Below the pieces are notes generated by a model, which was given only the letters and a program-made list of their open reading frames with translations, was not told the origin of the DNA and ran no database searches. A stretch of DNA of 64,000 nucleotides from contig JASLMV010000004.1 in assembly GCA_030746435.1 (NCBI GenBank), positions 79,362-143,361 of the forward strand. Reading direction: 5' to 3'. How positions within the stretch are numbered: position 1 is the stretch's first letter; each line of letters starts with the position of its first letter. Shown here one piece after another: positions 55,941-64,000 of the stretch. A program made the position numbers and the translations under genes. The DNA comes from Gammaproteobacteria bacterium (GTDB taxonomy: Bacteria > Pseudomonadota > Gammaproteobacteria > Steroidobacterales > GCA-2729495).

Positions 55941-56648
55941 TTACATTCTTTTGCGGATGGCGAGGGTGAGGTAAACGGCGGCAGATATGCCCGAGGCGCC
56001 GGTGATCATGCACATCACCATGATCTGGTAGCGCGCCGCTATCAACGGTGAAATGCCGGACAGGATTTGGCCGGTCATCATGCCGGGCAGAGATACCAGA
56101 CCCACTGCCAGCAGCATGTTCAGCAACGGTATCAGCGCCGCCTGGTAGGCTAGCCTGCGGGCTTCCACCGGGCTCGTACTGCGTTCCTGTTCTGCTGCCA
56201 GCCTTTCGGCGGCAAGACTAACCGTGTTCATCGAGCTGGCGAAGATCATTCCTGCCAGTGGAATGACCACTCGTGGCGCATACCAGGGCTGTACCTCGAG
56301 TACGAACAGGATAATAAGCGCAAGCGTCAGGCAGCCTCCCACCACTATCGCTGCCAGTGCCCGGCCGAAGTCATTCCAATGGCGCTGTTCCAGCGGCCGC
56401 ATCGCGATCCAGCTTGCGATGAGCAGCATGACGGTCAGCAAGGCAGTGACCACCAGGGCTGAGTCGGATGCAAAAATCCAGTTTAGTGCATAGCCAATCA
56501 GCGCAAGCTGTATGAGCATGCGGGCAATGGCAAACAAACCGCTGCCGGCATTAAGCGACCAGCGCAACATAATTCCAGTGACTATTGCCACCGGTATAAA
56601 TGCCAGCGCCAGATTGCTAAGGGGGATAGTCTGGAGTTCGTTGCCCAT
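55941..56648 (-). CDS. fetB: FetB-family (UPF0014) membrane permease
   Basis: A 235-residue membrane protein with about seven helices. Family marks are ARMLIQLALIGYALNWIF, RVVIPLAGMIFASSMNTVSLAAERL (in parts) and LVSLPGMMTGQILSGISPLIAARYQIMVM. E. coli FetB pairs with FetA for iron export. Here no fetA lies alongside; the gene directly follows modC by one base overlap, so it could use the ModC ATPase or be carried along in the operon. Function in this setting is uncertain. Confidence 0.85.
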   Translation of the reverse strand: MGNELQTIPLSNLALAFIPVAIVTGIMLRWSLNAGSGLFAIARMLIQLALIGYALNWIFASDSALVVTALLTVMLLIASWIAMRPLEQRHWNDFGRALAAIVVGGCLTLALIILFVLEVQPWYAPRVVIPLAGMIFASSMNTVSLAAERLAAEQERSTSPVEARRLAYQAALIPLLNMLLAVGLVSLPGMMTGQILSGISPLIAARYQIMVMCMITGASGISAAVYLTLAIRKRM

Positions 56649-57712
56649 CAGTTCAGGAGCGCAACAGATTTTATCTGGGCATAAACCGCTTTACCCGGCT
56701 CGAGTTGCATGCGTGCTGACGATCGCCGTGTTATCCGTGCCAGCAGAAGCTTTCCTCCACAATCCAGTTTCACCAGTGACTGGCCGTTCGGTTCTTCGGA
56801 TATCTCTGCAATTTTTACAGGCAGGATATTCAGGATGCTTGTATCCGTGTGTTTTTCCAGCGCAAGGCTCACATCCCTCGCCAGTACCCGTACCCGCTGG
56901 CCGGTGCCTGCCGCCGATTGCTTACCCTGGACAACAAAGCAACCGCCTGCGAATTCAAGGTCCAGCAGGCCGAACTCGGAATCGAATTCACCGGCTATTG
57001 TTTCGATAACCGCACCGGCTTCAAGATCGTGCGCCATCGGCAGATCAAAACTGGTCAGTATTTCATTGACCGGACCTGAAGCAGTCACTTTCCCCTTGTC
57101 CAGAAGCACCAGCTGGTTGGCAAGCCTTGAGACTTCTACCGGCACATGGCTGACATAGATAGCGGGGATACCGAAGTCGCTGCACAGGCTTTCGAGGAAG
57201 GGCATGATTTCGCGCTGGTGCTTAAAGTCCAGCGATGCAAGCGGTTCATCCATGAGTAATAGCCTGGGGCTTGTCAGCAACGCCCGCCCGATAGCAACCC
57301 GCTGGCGCTCACCGCCGGATAATGTTGCCGGCCGGCGCGGCAACAAGTCGCCGAGCCGCAAGACATCGGTTACATGTGCAAAGTCTATTTTGCGTTCCGC
57401 CTTACCCACCCGGCGATAGCCATAATAGAGGTTGTCCTCTACCGACAGGTGCTCGAACAGGCTGGCTTCCTGGAATACGTAACCGACCGGTCTTTCATTT
57501 GGCCGCAGACTAAAACCGGGTTTCAGCCAATGCTGCGACCCGACCTGGATTTCCCCTTCGCCCGGTTCCAGCCCGGCGATGATCCTTAAGAGCGTCGATT
57601 TTCCGGCACCCGATGGTCCGAATACAGCGGTGATACCCGTCGCCGGCACATCAAATTCAGCATCGAGCGCGAAGCCGGGCCGTGCCAGCTTTACTTTTAC
57701 ACTGATGCTCAC
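56648..57712 (-). CDS. modC: Molybdate ABC transporter ATP-binding protein ModC
   Basis: ModC powers molybdate uptake. Walker A FGPSGAGKSTLLRII (residues 31-), Q-loop YVFQEASLF, signature LSGGERQRVAIGRALL and Walker B LLLMDEPLASLD are intact, with the His-loop in YVSHVPVEV. The C-terminal third is a TOBE domain (RVLARDVSLALEKHTDTSILNILPVKIAEI, in parts) that binds oxyanions. The start overlaps modB by 4 bases and the stop overlaps fetB. Confidence 0.95.
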   Translation of the reverse strand: MSISVKVKLARPGFALDAEFDVPATGITAVFGPSGAGKSTLLRIIAGLEPGEGEIQVGSQHWLKPGFSLRPNERPVGYVFQEASLFEHLSVEDNLYYGYRRVGKAERKIDFAHVTDVLRLGDLLPRRPATLSGGERQRVAIGRALLTSPRLLLMDEPLASLDFKHQREIMPFLESLCSDFGIPAIYVSHVPVEVSRLANQLVLLDKGKVTASGPVNEILTSFDLPMAHDLEAGAVIETIAGEFDSEFGLLDLEFAGGCFVVQGKQSAAGTGQRVRVLARDVSLALEKHTDTSILNILPVKIAEISEEPNGQSLVKLDCGGKLLLARITRRSSARMQLEPGKAVYAQIKSVALLN

Positions 57713-58389
57713 AGCCGGATCACCCGAAACCGTCTGTTAAGCACATAAACAGTCAGCAGCAGTACGAAAGAAAGAACCAGCAAAACGGCCGATACTGCGT
57801 GTGCCTGTCCGTACTGGAGTGATTCGACATGGTCGTATATGGCTATGGATAAAACCTGTGTCGAGCCCGGGATATTGCCGCCTATCATCAGCACGACGCC
57901 GAACTCGCCCAGCGTATGTGCGAAGCCCAGGACTGCGGCCGTCAGGTAGCCGGGACGCGCAAGCGGCAGGGCAATCGAGAAGAACCGGTCGAGCGGCCCG
58001 GCGCGCAGGGTGGCGGCGGCTTCCAGCGGGCGCCTGCCAATGCCGGCAAAAGCATCCTGTAACGGCTGCACGACAAAGGGCAATGAGTAGATGACCGAAC
58101 CGATAACCAGCCCCGTGAAAGTAAACGCAAGCGGCTTTGCGCCGATGCTCTCCATGAGGCCGCCGATTGCACCCTCGGGTCCCAGCGCGAGCAATAAATA
58201 AAACCCGAGTACGGTAGGCGGAAGTACCAGCGGCAGTGCGACGATCGCATCGATGACGGGTTTGACCGGCGAGTGAGATCGTGCGAGCCACCAGGCCAGT
58301 GGCGTGCCGACCAGCAGCAACACAACGGTCGTAACCGCTGCGAGTTGCAGCGTAATTACTAAAGCGGTCGTGTCAGCGGCTGTAAGCAT
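57709..58389 (-). CDS. modB: Molybdate ABC transporter permease ModB
   Basis: A 226-residue inner-membrane permease with the ABC-permease loop EAAATLRAGPLDRFFSIALPLARPG (in parts), containing the EAA motif, and LGFAHTLGEFGVVLMIGGNIPG. The frame is open to 58521, but the start MLTAADTTALVI at 58389 gives normal length and overlaps the modA end by 17 bases. Confidence 0.95.
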   Translation of the reverse strand: MLTAADTTALVITLQLAAVTTVVLLLVGTPLAWWLARSHSPVKPVIDAIVALPLVLPPTVLGFYLLLALGPEGAIGGLMESIGAKPLAFTFTGLVIGSVIYSLPFVVQPLQDAFAGIGRRPLEAAATLRAGPLDRFFSIALPLARPGYLTAAVLGFAHTLGEFGVVLMIGGNIPGSTQVLSIAIYDHVESLQYGQAHAVSAVLLVLSFVLLLTVYVLNRRFRVIRL

Positions 58390-59146
58390 TGTGTGTGTTC
58401 TGTCCGGGCAGGTCGTAACCGTGTGCAACGATAACGGCTGGCTGTGCCCGCATAAAGTCGAGGAACGCCCGGGCGTGTTGAGTATCTTCCAGCAGAACCC
58501 CCTGCTGCATGATGGGCTCATGCATCGAGGCCGGCACTTCCCAAAAGGATCCTGCGGGCGCCAGGCTCGAACTTAGCGGTTGCGAGCGCGCGATCAGGCC
58601 GAGGGAGGCATTACCGCTCGCTACAAATTGGTAGGCCTGACCGATATTCTCGCCCTGTACTATCCGGCCCCGCAGCGATTCCCAGACGCCGAGTTTTTCC
58701 AGTGTCTGGCGCGCAGCTTCACCGTAGGGCGCGAGCCTGGGGTTGGCAATTGCCAGGAACCGGAAATCGTTGCTGGCCAGTACTTTGCCATCCACATCTA
58801 CGAGGTCGGGGTCAGGGCTCCACAAAACGAGGCGGCCCGCAGCGTAAGTGAAGCGACTGCCGGTTATCGCATAGCCCTCGTTTTCCAGTAGTTCAGGCCG
58901 ACGGCTATCTGCGGCGAGGAAAATATCGAAGGGCGCACCGTTTATGATTTGCGCATACAACTTCCCGGTCGAGCCACGAATTATGGTTACCGGTTGACCG
59001 GTGTCGGCTTCGAACCGGGCAGCAATTTCAGTTAACGTTTCTGCAAAGTTTGCGGCGACGGCAACCCTGAGTTCGGTTGCATAAAGCGGCCCGGACAGGG
59101 TGGCAGCGATGCTGTATAAAAGCAGCTGTAAAACGATGCGGCGCAT
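58373..59146 (-). CDS. modA: Periplasmic molybdate-binding protein ModA
   Basis: A 257-residue precursor with a signal peptide (VLQLLLYSIAATLSGPLYA) and the ModA core: LRVAVAANFAETLTEIAARFE, IIRGSTGKLYAQI, APFDIFLAADSRRPELLE and ANPRLAPYGEAARQTLEKL. Ser and Asp residues in these segments normally hold MoO4. It heads the modABC-fetB run. No ModE-type regulator gene is in the window. Confidence 0.95.
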   Translation of the reverse strand: MRRIVLQLLLYSIAATLSGPLYATELRVAVAANFAETLTEIAARFEADTGQPVTIIRGSTGKLYAQIINGAPFDIFLAADSRRPELLENEGYAITGSRFTYAAGRLVLWSPDPDLVDVDGKVLASNDFRFLAIANPRLAPYGEAARQTLEKLGVWESLRGRIVQGENIGQAYQFVASGNASLGLIARSQPLSSSLAPAGSFWEVPASMHEPIMQQGVLLEDTQHARAFLDFMRAQPAVIVAHGYDLPGQNTHNAYSR

Positions 59147-59264
59147 TGCTATTGCTCAGGGTGTACCCAGGGTAACGAAGAGGGGCAATGTTACAACAAG
59201 GTAGCCGCTACGTTATCAGTTCAAAAAATATATGAACCCTGCTACACCGGGTTGGGAGACCTTA

Positions 59265-59828
59265 ATGAATGAAAATGTCGAGAAGCTCGGGCCGCTGGCG
59301 GTGCTGGCAGGAGTATGGCAGGGCGCTGAGGGAGACGATGCGGCGCCTGATGATGACCGGGTAAGTATCGAAAAAAACCTGTATCGGGAAACTTTGTCCC
59401 TGGAACCTATAGGTGAAATTAACAATCACGAACAGTCACTGTATGGTCTTCGCTACACGACCATGGCCTGGCGACTGGGTGCGGAGGATGCTTTTCATGA
59501 AGAGGTCGGCTACTGGTTGTGGGATGCGGCGAACCGGCAGGTCATGAAGGGCTTTTGTGTACCAAGGGGCAATTCAGTGTTGGCCGGCGGGACGGCTGAT
59601 GCGGATGCGCAGAGCTTCAAAATGGTTGCCAAACTTGGGTCGGAAACCTACGGGATACTGTCGAATCAGTTCTTAAATGAAGAGTTTCAAATCGTCCGGT
59701 ACGAATTAGGTATCGATGTGCATGATGCCGATACCTTTAGTTATGCCTCGGATACGGTCATCCGGATTAAAGGTCAGGATGAACTGTTTCATCACCGCGA
59801 CAGCAATACACTGAAGCGCATGGAATAG
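59265..59828 (+). CDS. Nitrobindin-like heme-binding beta-barrel protein
   Basis: A 187-residue protein of the FABP/nitrobindin type. The core has LGPLAVLAGVWQGAEG near the start (the conserved G-W-x-G turn), YRETLSLEPIGEINNHEQSLYGLRYTTMAW, HEEVGYWLWDAANRQVMKGF and a C-terminal strand VIRIKGQDELFHHRDSNTLKR (in parts), which includes His residues that may reach heme. The ATG at 59265 with GGGAG upstream is preferred over 59232. It is divergent from modA. Role not known. Confidence 0.8.
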   Translation: MNENVEKLGPLAVLAGVWQGAEGDDAAPDDDRVSIEKNLYRETLSLEPIGEINNHEQSLYGLRYTTMAWRLGAEDAFHEEVGYWLWDAANRQVMKGFCVPRGNSVLAGGTADADAQSFKMVAKLGSETYGILSNQFLNEEFQIVRYELGIDVHDADTFSYASDTVIRIKGQDELFHHRDSNTLKRME

Positions 59829-59829
59829 A

Positions 59830-60804
59830 TTACAAATGCTTTTTCCAGGGCGGTGCGATTTCCAGACGCAGGACCAGGGCTATACCTACTGCAATGGAAT
59901 ACCAGAGAGCGGCAATTCTGCACATCAGAATTGCGAGCACTGCAGTCGTGGAGTCCACGCCTGCCAGCAGTAGCAGGCCCAGCATGACGACCTCGGCACC
60001 GCCGATACCTCCCGGCAGAAATGACAGCGCGCCGGCAAGAATTCCGGTTGCGTAGATGCCAACTGCGAGCGGCATACTTATTTCCACGCCCAGCAGTGTT
60101 AGTACGACATACATCATCAGGCTGACCGAGAAGGCGGCACCCAGGCTTAACAACATGCCGCGATAAAGCGGACCGCCTTTGAGCAGCACCAGCGATGAAT
60201 CGAGCAGGCTCACGAGGTGCCCAATCGCAGTTTGCAGGCCACCGCTACCCAGGCGCTTGCGAATATTTACCAGTAACGCGCGTACCCAGTTCGCGTGTAT
60301 CAGTGGCAACACGGCCAGTGTGGCAATGCCTGCCACGATAACCAGCCAACGCCAGTCCTCGAATACGTAGGCGGCCCCAAGTGCAAAGAACACGACCGCG
60401 ACCAGGTCAGTCAACCGCTCCGCAAATAATGCCGCCAGGCTGTCGGCATAACGGATATCCTCATTCTTCAGGTACAGAGACCGTGCTGCTTCGCCCGCTT
60501 TCGCCGGGGTAATCGTGAAAGCAAAACTTGCCAGGAAGTACTGCACATTGGCCAACATGGGAATCGGGTGTCCGAGCCGCTGCAGGTAGTCCTGCCAGCG
60601 CAGGAAGCGCAGCGCGAAGTTCAGGGTCGAAAGCCCGATAATCATGATCCAGCCGCTGATTCCAATATTGTTCAGCGAGCCGAGTGTCGCCTCGATATCA
60701 GTATCTGTCAGGCTGCTGTAGACGCTGATGCCTATTCCGTAGAAGGCAATGGCAATTACCAGCCATATCGCGAACTGGCGCATTTGTTTTTGCGTAAGCG
60801 CCAA
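59830..60804 (-). CDS. LPG-synthase-type integral membrane protein (UPF0104)
   Basis: A 324-residue protein with about seven to eight membrane helices. It shows family marks FALRFLRWQDYLQRLGHPIP, SFAFTITPAKAGEAARSLYLK, ERLTDLVAVVFF and ILAGALSFLPGGIGGAEVVMLGL, typical of the LPG_synthase_TM/AglD group. Members move or modify polyprenyl-linked or phospholipid substrates. Its stop is 1 base from the convergent nitrobindin-like gene. It faces away from the 61-64 kb oxidoreductase-glycosyltransferase run. Confidence 0.85.
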   Translation of the reverse strand: MALTQKQMRQFAIWLVIAIAFYGIGISVYSSLTDTDIEATLGSLNNIGISGWIMIIGLSTLNFALRFLRWQDYLQRLGHPIPMLANVQYFLASFAFTITPAKAGEAARSLYLKNEDIRYADSLAALFAERLTDLVAVVFFALGAAYVFEDWRWLVIVAGIATLAVLPLIHANWVRALLVNIRKRLGSGGLQTAIGHLVSLLDSSLVLLKGGPLYRGMLLSLGAAFSVSLMMYVVLTLLGVEISMPLAVGIYATGILAGALSFLPGGIGGAEVVMLGLLLLAGVDSTTAVLAILMCRIAALWYSIAVGIALVLRLEIAPPWKKHL

Positions 60805-60968
60805 ACAATGCTCCCGTGAGTATGTTGCTAATTATGAAGGTAGCGCGGAATACTAACAGACGGTCATATACCCGGCCCGGTGTTGCCGATTATGTCTCCT
60901 GCAGCTCGACTCGGTTAGTTTGCCTCGCATGGCATACAATGCACGCCATGCAGCCAGACCTGACCTGA

Positions 60969-61313
60969 ATGAGTTACCAGAATATTATCATCGCGATCAG
61001 TGATGCTTTCCAATGCGAGCATCTGCAGGATGCCGGAGTAGCGGTTCCGGCTAATGACACGATTGCTGCAGAGATCATCGGGGCTCAGCGAAGCATGCCG
61101 GACTACCTGCGTCTGCCAATGTACCTGATGACCTGGTATTTCGATATGTCGGGGCTGGTGCGTAGCGGCCGCCGCTTTCAGAGTCTTGATCAGGAACAAA
61201 AACTTGGATGTATCAACGCATGGCGCAATTCACGCATTGGCACCTTAAGAAGTTTTGTGCGGTTCTATGAAAGTCTGTTCCTGTTGATCGCGTTGCAGGA
61301 GGACATTCATTGA
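60969..61313 (+). CDS. Small helical protein, possible partner of the GMC oxidoreductase
   Basis: A 114-residue, all-alpha-looking protein. The middle segment LRLPMYLMTWYFDMSGLV followed by WRNSRIGTLRSFVRFYESLFLL resembles the helical N-terminal domain seen on long-chain alcohol oxidases and the small subunit type of gluconate dehydrogenases. It overlaps the GMC start, so it may form a complex with it. The assignment is by context and weak resemblance. Confidence 0.6.
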   Translation: MSYQNIIIAISDAFQCEHLQDAGVAVPANDTIAAEIIGAQRSMPDYLRLPMYLMTWYFDMSGLVRSGRRFQSLDQEQKLGCINAWRNSRIGTLRSFVRFYESLFLLIALQEDIH

Positions 61314-62755
61314 TTGTCAAGGATCCTGCGGCACTGGGACCGGTTGAGGTAGCCATCATCGGGTCCGGGCCCGGCGGCTCCGTTGTTGCTGCGACACTCG
61401 CAAAGGCCGGGAAGAATGTCCTGTTGATCGAGGAGGGGGCAAATCTGCCACAGGATTCCTGCCAGCCGTTTTCCTTCGAGGAAATGAAGCAGAAGTACCG
61501 GGCTGGCGGTATCGCCGCAGCCGTCGGGCGACCGAATGTCGCTTACGCGGAAGCATCGTGTGTAGGCGGCGGCAGCGAAGTGAACAGTGGCCTGTATCAC
61601 CGCGCACCCGGTGATGTAGTAGACGAGTGGGCGCATGAGTTCCGGGTTGAGGACTTCAGCGAAGCCTCGCTCGAACCACATTTCGTCGCGTGTGAGGCGA
61701 TTCTGCAACCCGCAAGTTATCCAAATACTCTGCCAGTGGCCTCGCAGCTGCTGCGCAAGGGGGCGGAGGCTCGTGGTATGGCGAGCAATGACGTACCCCG
61801 CCTGGTCCGGTTCAGTGATGAAGTTGATGAGCAGGGCGTGACTCGAAGCACGCGGTTCTCGATGACTGAAAGTTTTATCCCCGAGTTTCTTGCGGCAGAC
61901 GGGAAATTATTGTCGGACACGCGCGTACAAAGGCTGCGTAAACAGGGACACAACTGGCAGATTTCGGCCCGGTGGCGGAACCATAAAGTAAAAATTGATG
62001 CAGAAAATATTTTTATTTGTGCGGGTGCCATTCACAGTCCGGCACTTCTGCAGCGCAGTGGCATACGTCTGAATGCAGGGCAAACTCTCTCGCTGCAGCC
62101 GATGGTCAAACTAACAGCCGAGTTTGCGGAGCCTGTTAATTATCCGGGTATGGGAATCGCGGGTGAGCAGATCAGGGACCTTAATTCGGATTGCTCCCTG
62201 GGTTGTGCGATCAGTTCGCGCGCACATCTGGCAATTAACCTGCTTGGTACCGATGCCGGACCCGCGCATGCAGTCAGACGGCAATCGCATCTTATTTCTT
62301 ACTACGTAATGGCACGCGGTTGCACAGACGGATCGGTCCGCGCCCTGCCGGGTTTTGATGATCCGCTGGTCAGCTACCGGCTGTCACAAAGGGAACTCGG
62401 TAACCTTGGCCGCGGCCTGAAAGCGCTTGCCGGCGTGCTGATCGCTGCCGGAGCATCGTGCGTCTATACCGGTCTGCAGAAGCAACCCGTGGTAGAAAAT
62501 CCGGGACAGGCAGAGCAAATGCCGGACAGCCTCGAGCCGGGGGCAGACAGCGTAATGACAATACACCTGATGGCAAGCTGCCCCATGGGCGAGGCACGCA
62601 ACAGGACGGCTGTCGATTCCTGGGGAAAGGTACATGGGCAAAGTGGTTTGTATCTTGCGGACGTAAGCACACTCTGTTCGTCACCGGGTGTAAATCCGCA
62701 GGGGACTATAATGGCGCTGGCCAGGCGCAACAGCGAACATTTCCTCAGGGCATAG
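61310..62755 (+). CDS. GMC family FAD-dependent oxidoreductase
   Basis: A 481-residue flavoprotein. The FAD-binding motif is VEVAIIGSGPGGSVVAATLA, then EASCVGGGSEVNSGLYHR. The C-terminal GMC region has HLMASCPMGEA and YLADVSTLCSSPGVNPQGTIMALARR with the active-site His and Asn. It begins at a TTG supported by AGGAGG 8 bases upstream and by overlap with the previous stop. Substrates in the family are alcohols or sterols, for example long-chain alcohols. The actual one is unknown. Confidence 0.88.
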   Translation: MIVKDPAALGPVEVAIIGSGPGGSVVAATLAKAGKNVLLIEEGANLPQDSCQPFSFEEMKQKYRAGGIAAAVGRPNVAYAEASCVGGGSEVNSGLYHRAPGDVVDEWAHEFRVEDFSEASLEPHFVACEAILQPASYPNTLPVASQLLRKGAEARGMASNDVPRLVRFSDEVDEQGVTRSTRFSMTESFIPEFLAADGKLLSDTRVQRLRKQGHNWQISARWRNHKVKIDAENIFICAGAIHSPALLQRSGIRLNAGQTLSLQPMVKLTAEFAEPVNYPGMGIAGEQIRDLNSDCSLGCAISSRAHLAINLLGTDAGPAHAVRRQSHLISYYVMARGCTDGSVRALPGFDDPLVSYRLSQRELGNLGRGLKALAGVLIAAGASCVYTGLQKQPVVENPGQAEQMPDSLEPGADSVMTIHLMASCPMGEARNRTAVDSWGKVHGQSGLYLADVSTLCSSPGVNPQGTIMALARRNSEHFLRA

Positions 62756-62762
62756 ATAAGCA

Positions 62763-63815
62763 ATGGCTACAAATATTGTTCTTACCGGCACCTATGGGTG
62801 GCTGGGAAGCAGAATGCTGTATGCACTGGTTCACGGCCTGGAAGACTATCCCGATATTCGTGTACCGGCAGATTCACGCATCCGCTGCTTCTATCGATAC
62901 GGTGAGTCGGTAGAAGATGAGGGCTTCACACTGGGTGCGACGGTCGAGGCTGTCGTCGGCGATCTTGCGCTGCCGCAAGACTGCGATCGCCTGTTCGCAG
63001 GTACGAGTGATTCAATACTGTTTCATACGGCGGGGGTCATTCATCCCCGGCGCGTTAAAGATTTCTATATCAATAATGTCGATGCAACACTGAACGTGCT
63101 GGAAGCAGCCCGCCGTGCAGGGTGCCGCCGCGCCGTCATTGTTTCATCAAATTCGCCTATCGGTTGCAACCCGACTCCGGAGCACCGCTTCGACGAGGAT
63201 TCACCGTACAACCCTTACCAGGGCTATGGAAAATCAAAGATGGAGATGGAGCAACGTGCCCGTGCGCGCGCAGAAGAAATGGGGCTTGATCTGGTTATTA
63301 TCCGGCCGCCATGGTTCTATGGCCCGTTTCAGCCGCCACGCCAGACGCTGTTTTTCCAGATGATCAAGAAAGGTGGCGCACCGTTGCTGGGCGGGGGCTT
63401 CAATCAACGTTCGATGATTTATATCGATAACCTCTGTCAGGGGCTTTCGCTTGCGTCTAAGGTGCCGGAGGCGGCGGGTAATACCTACTGGATTGCAGAT
63501 GCAGAACCCTACGAAATGCGCACGATTATCGACACGATTGAAAAACTGCTGGAGGAGGATTTTGGTTTGCGGGTTGCATACAAGCGCCTCAGGTTGCCGT
63601 CATTCGTCGCGGATATCGCGTATCTGGTAGATGCAGCGATTCAGGCTACCGGTTTCTATAATCAAAAGATTCATGTCTTGTCCGAGATGAACAAGAACAT
63701 CGCCTGCAGTATCGATAAAGCACGTACCGAACTGGGTTATGAACCCAAAATTTCGCTGCATGAGGGTATGAGGCGCAGTATCGAGTGGTGTTTGAACCAG
63801 GGCTACGAGATCTGA
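62763..63815 (+). CDS. NAD-dependent epimerase/dehydratase (extended SDR, 3-beta-HSD-like)
   Basis: A 350-residue Rossmann-fold protein. The NAD loop is LTGTYGWLGSR (near residue 8), with VSSNSPIG and the catalytic Tyr-Lys pair in YGKSKMEME. IIRPPWFYGPFQP and RSMIYIDNLCQGL are extended SDR marks. It resembles sterol/hydroxysteroid dehydrogenase-like SDRs more than sugar-nucleotide epimerases. It starts 7 bases after the GMC stop and is followed directly by the next gene. Confidence 0.88.
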   Translation: MATNIVLTGTYGWLGSRMLYALVHGLEDYPDIRVPADSRIRCFYRYGESVEDEGFTLGATVEAVVGDLALPQDCDRLFAGTSDSILFHTAGVIHPRRVKDFYINNVDATLNVLEAARRAGCRRAVIVSSNSPIGCNPTPEHRFDEDSPYNPYQGYGKSKMEMEQRARARAEEMGLDLVIIRPPWFYGPFQPPRQTLFFQMIKKGGAPLLGGGFNQRSMIYIDNLCQGLSLASKVPEAAGNTYWIADAEPYEMRTIIDTIEKLLEEDFGLRVAYKRLRLPSFVADIAYLVDAAIQATGFYNQKIHVLSEMNKNIACSIDKARTELGYEPKISLHEGMRRSIEWCLNQGYEI

Positions 63816-64000
63816 ATGAGTACGGCGAAGGACACAGCGGGTAACTTTTTCCGGCACAACGAGAAGGCGCTCTGGCTGTTACTGATTATTGCGTGTGCAA
63901 CGTGGGTCCGGGCAAATGGCCTGACGCGTGAAAGTTACTGGTTCGATGAACTGTTCAGCGCATATTTCAGTAACCCGGCACACAGTTTCCGGCAGGTTGT
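63816..64000 (+). CDS. GT39/PMT-type glycosyltransferase (3' end outside window)
   Basis: An ATG right after the SDR stop opens a frame with a cytoplasmic tail, one membrane helix (ALWLLLIIACATWVRANGL) and SYWFDELFSAYFSNP. The Asp-Glu after the first helix is the catalytic-loop signature of polyprenyl-phosphate sugar transferases (ArnT/PMT class). Only 61 residues are in view. Confidence 0.75.
   Translation, partial: MSTAKDTAGNFFRHNEKALWLLLIIACATWVRANGLTRESYWFDELFSAYFSNPAHSFRQV

Noticed and set aside
59219..59237. Inverted repeat GTTCA...TGAAC between modA and the nitrobindin-like gene as a ModE site
   Set aside because: Spacing and sequence do not match the ModE consensus (TATAT-rich arms of another length), and no ModE gene is in the window. 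Left uncalled.
1..64000. Anti-phage defence island, prophage, CRISPR array, tRNA or rRNA genes
   Set aside because: No integrase, nuclease-helicase cluster, direct repeat array or tRNA cloverleaf was recognised in the window.

Overview
The window looks like chromosomal backbone of a free-living, ubiquinone-using gammaproteobacterium. The evidence is gene order: gmk-rpoZ-spoT-(ridA)-recG, yicC facing rph, mrcA facing pilMNOPQ followed by aroKB, tesA facing ybbA-ybbP, ubiC-ubiA, and bioB facing comF. The genus cannot be fixed from sequence alone. No rRNA, tRNA, insertion sequence, phage gene or CRISPR array was seen. The only repeats are short REP/MITE-type elements and a small duplication inside rpoZ.

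1-15 kb, mostly minus strand: a partial Sel1-like membrane protein, heme A synthase (ctaA), biotin genes bioC and bioB, then comF on the plus strand with a BirA-type operator and a good sigma-70 promoter between bioB and comF. Next come ubiA and ubiC, then the group recG, ridA, spoT, rpoZ, gmk, a beta-barrel protein, a GNAT protein and yicC. 15-24 kb: a PP2C phosphatase, rph, rdgB, hemW, an AT-rich region with DnaA boxes, rpmE, gltA, a REP pair, an uncharacterised nucleotidyltransferase-like gene and mrcA.

24-35 kb: pilMNOPQ (type IV pilus inner-membrane assembly complex and secretin), an Ig-like lipoprotein gene set between pilQ and aroK, then aroK, aroB and dgt. 35-47 kb: pyrF, tesA, ybbA-ybbP, a Nudix hydrolase, a SnoaL-like secreted protein, a D-2-hydroxyacid dehydrogenase paired with a very divergent PEP carboxylase, and an SLC13/RCK transporter. 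47-53.6 kb: one uninterrupted trpEGDCFBA operon behind a textbook attenuator whose Trp-rich leader peptide may be translated from a leaderless transcript.

53.6-64 kb, accessory genes: a Tat-exported UbiD-family protein, a GIY-YIG protein with a small unknown partner, modABC with a fetB-like permease, a nitrobindin-like protein, an LPG-synthase-type membrane protein, and a tightly spaced plus-strand run of a small oxidoreductase partner, a GMC oxidoreductase, an extended SDR and the start of a GT39-type glycosyltransferase.

Most notable points: the trp attenuator, the BirA operator overlapping comF, the DnaA-box cluster at a strand-polarity change, a 150-bp MITE family whose hairpin shows a compensatory base-pair change, a PEP carboxylase that lost three signature motifs, and the extended RNA polymerase omega subunit. 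No clearly new multi-gene defence or mobile system was found.
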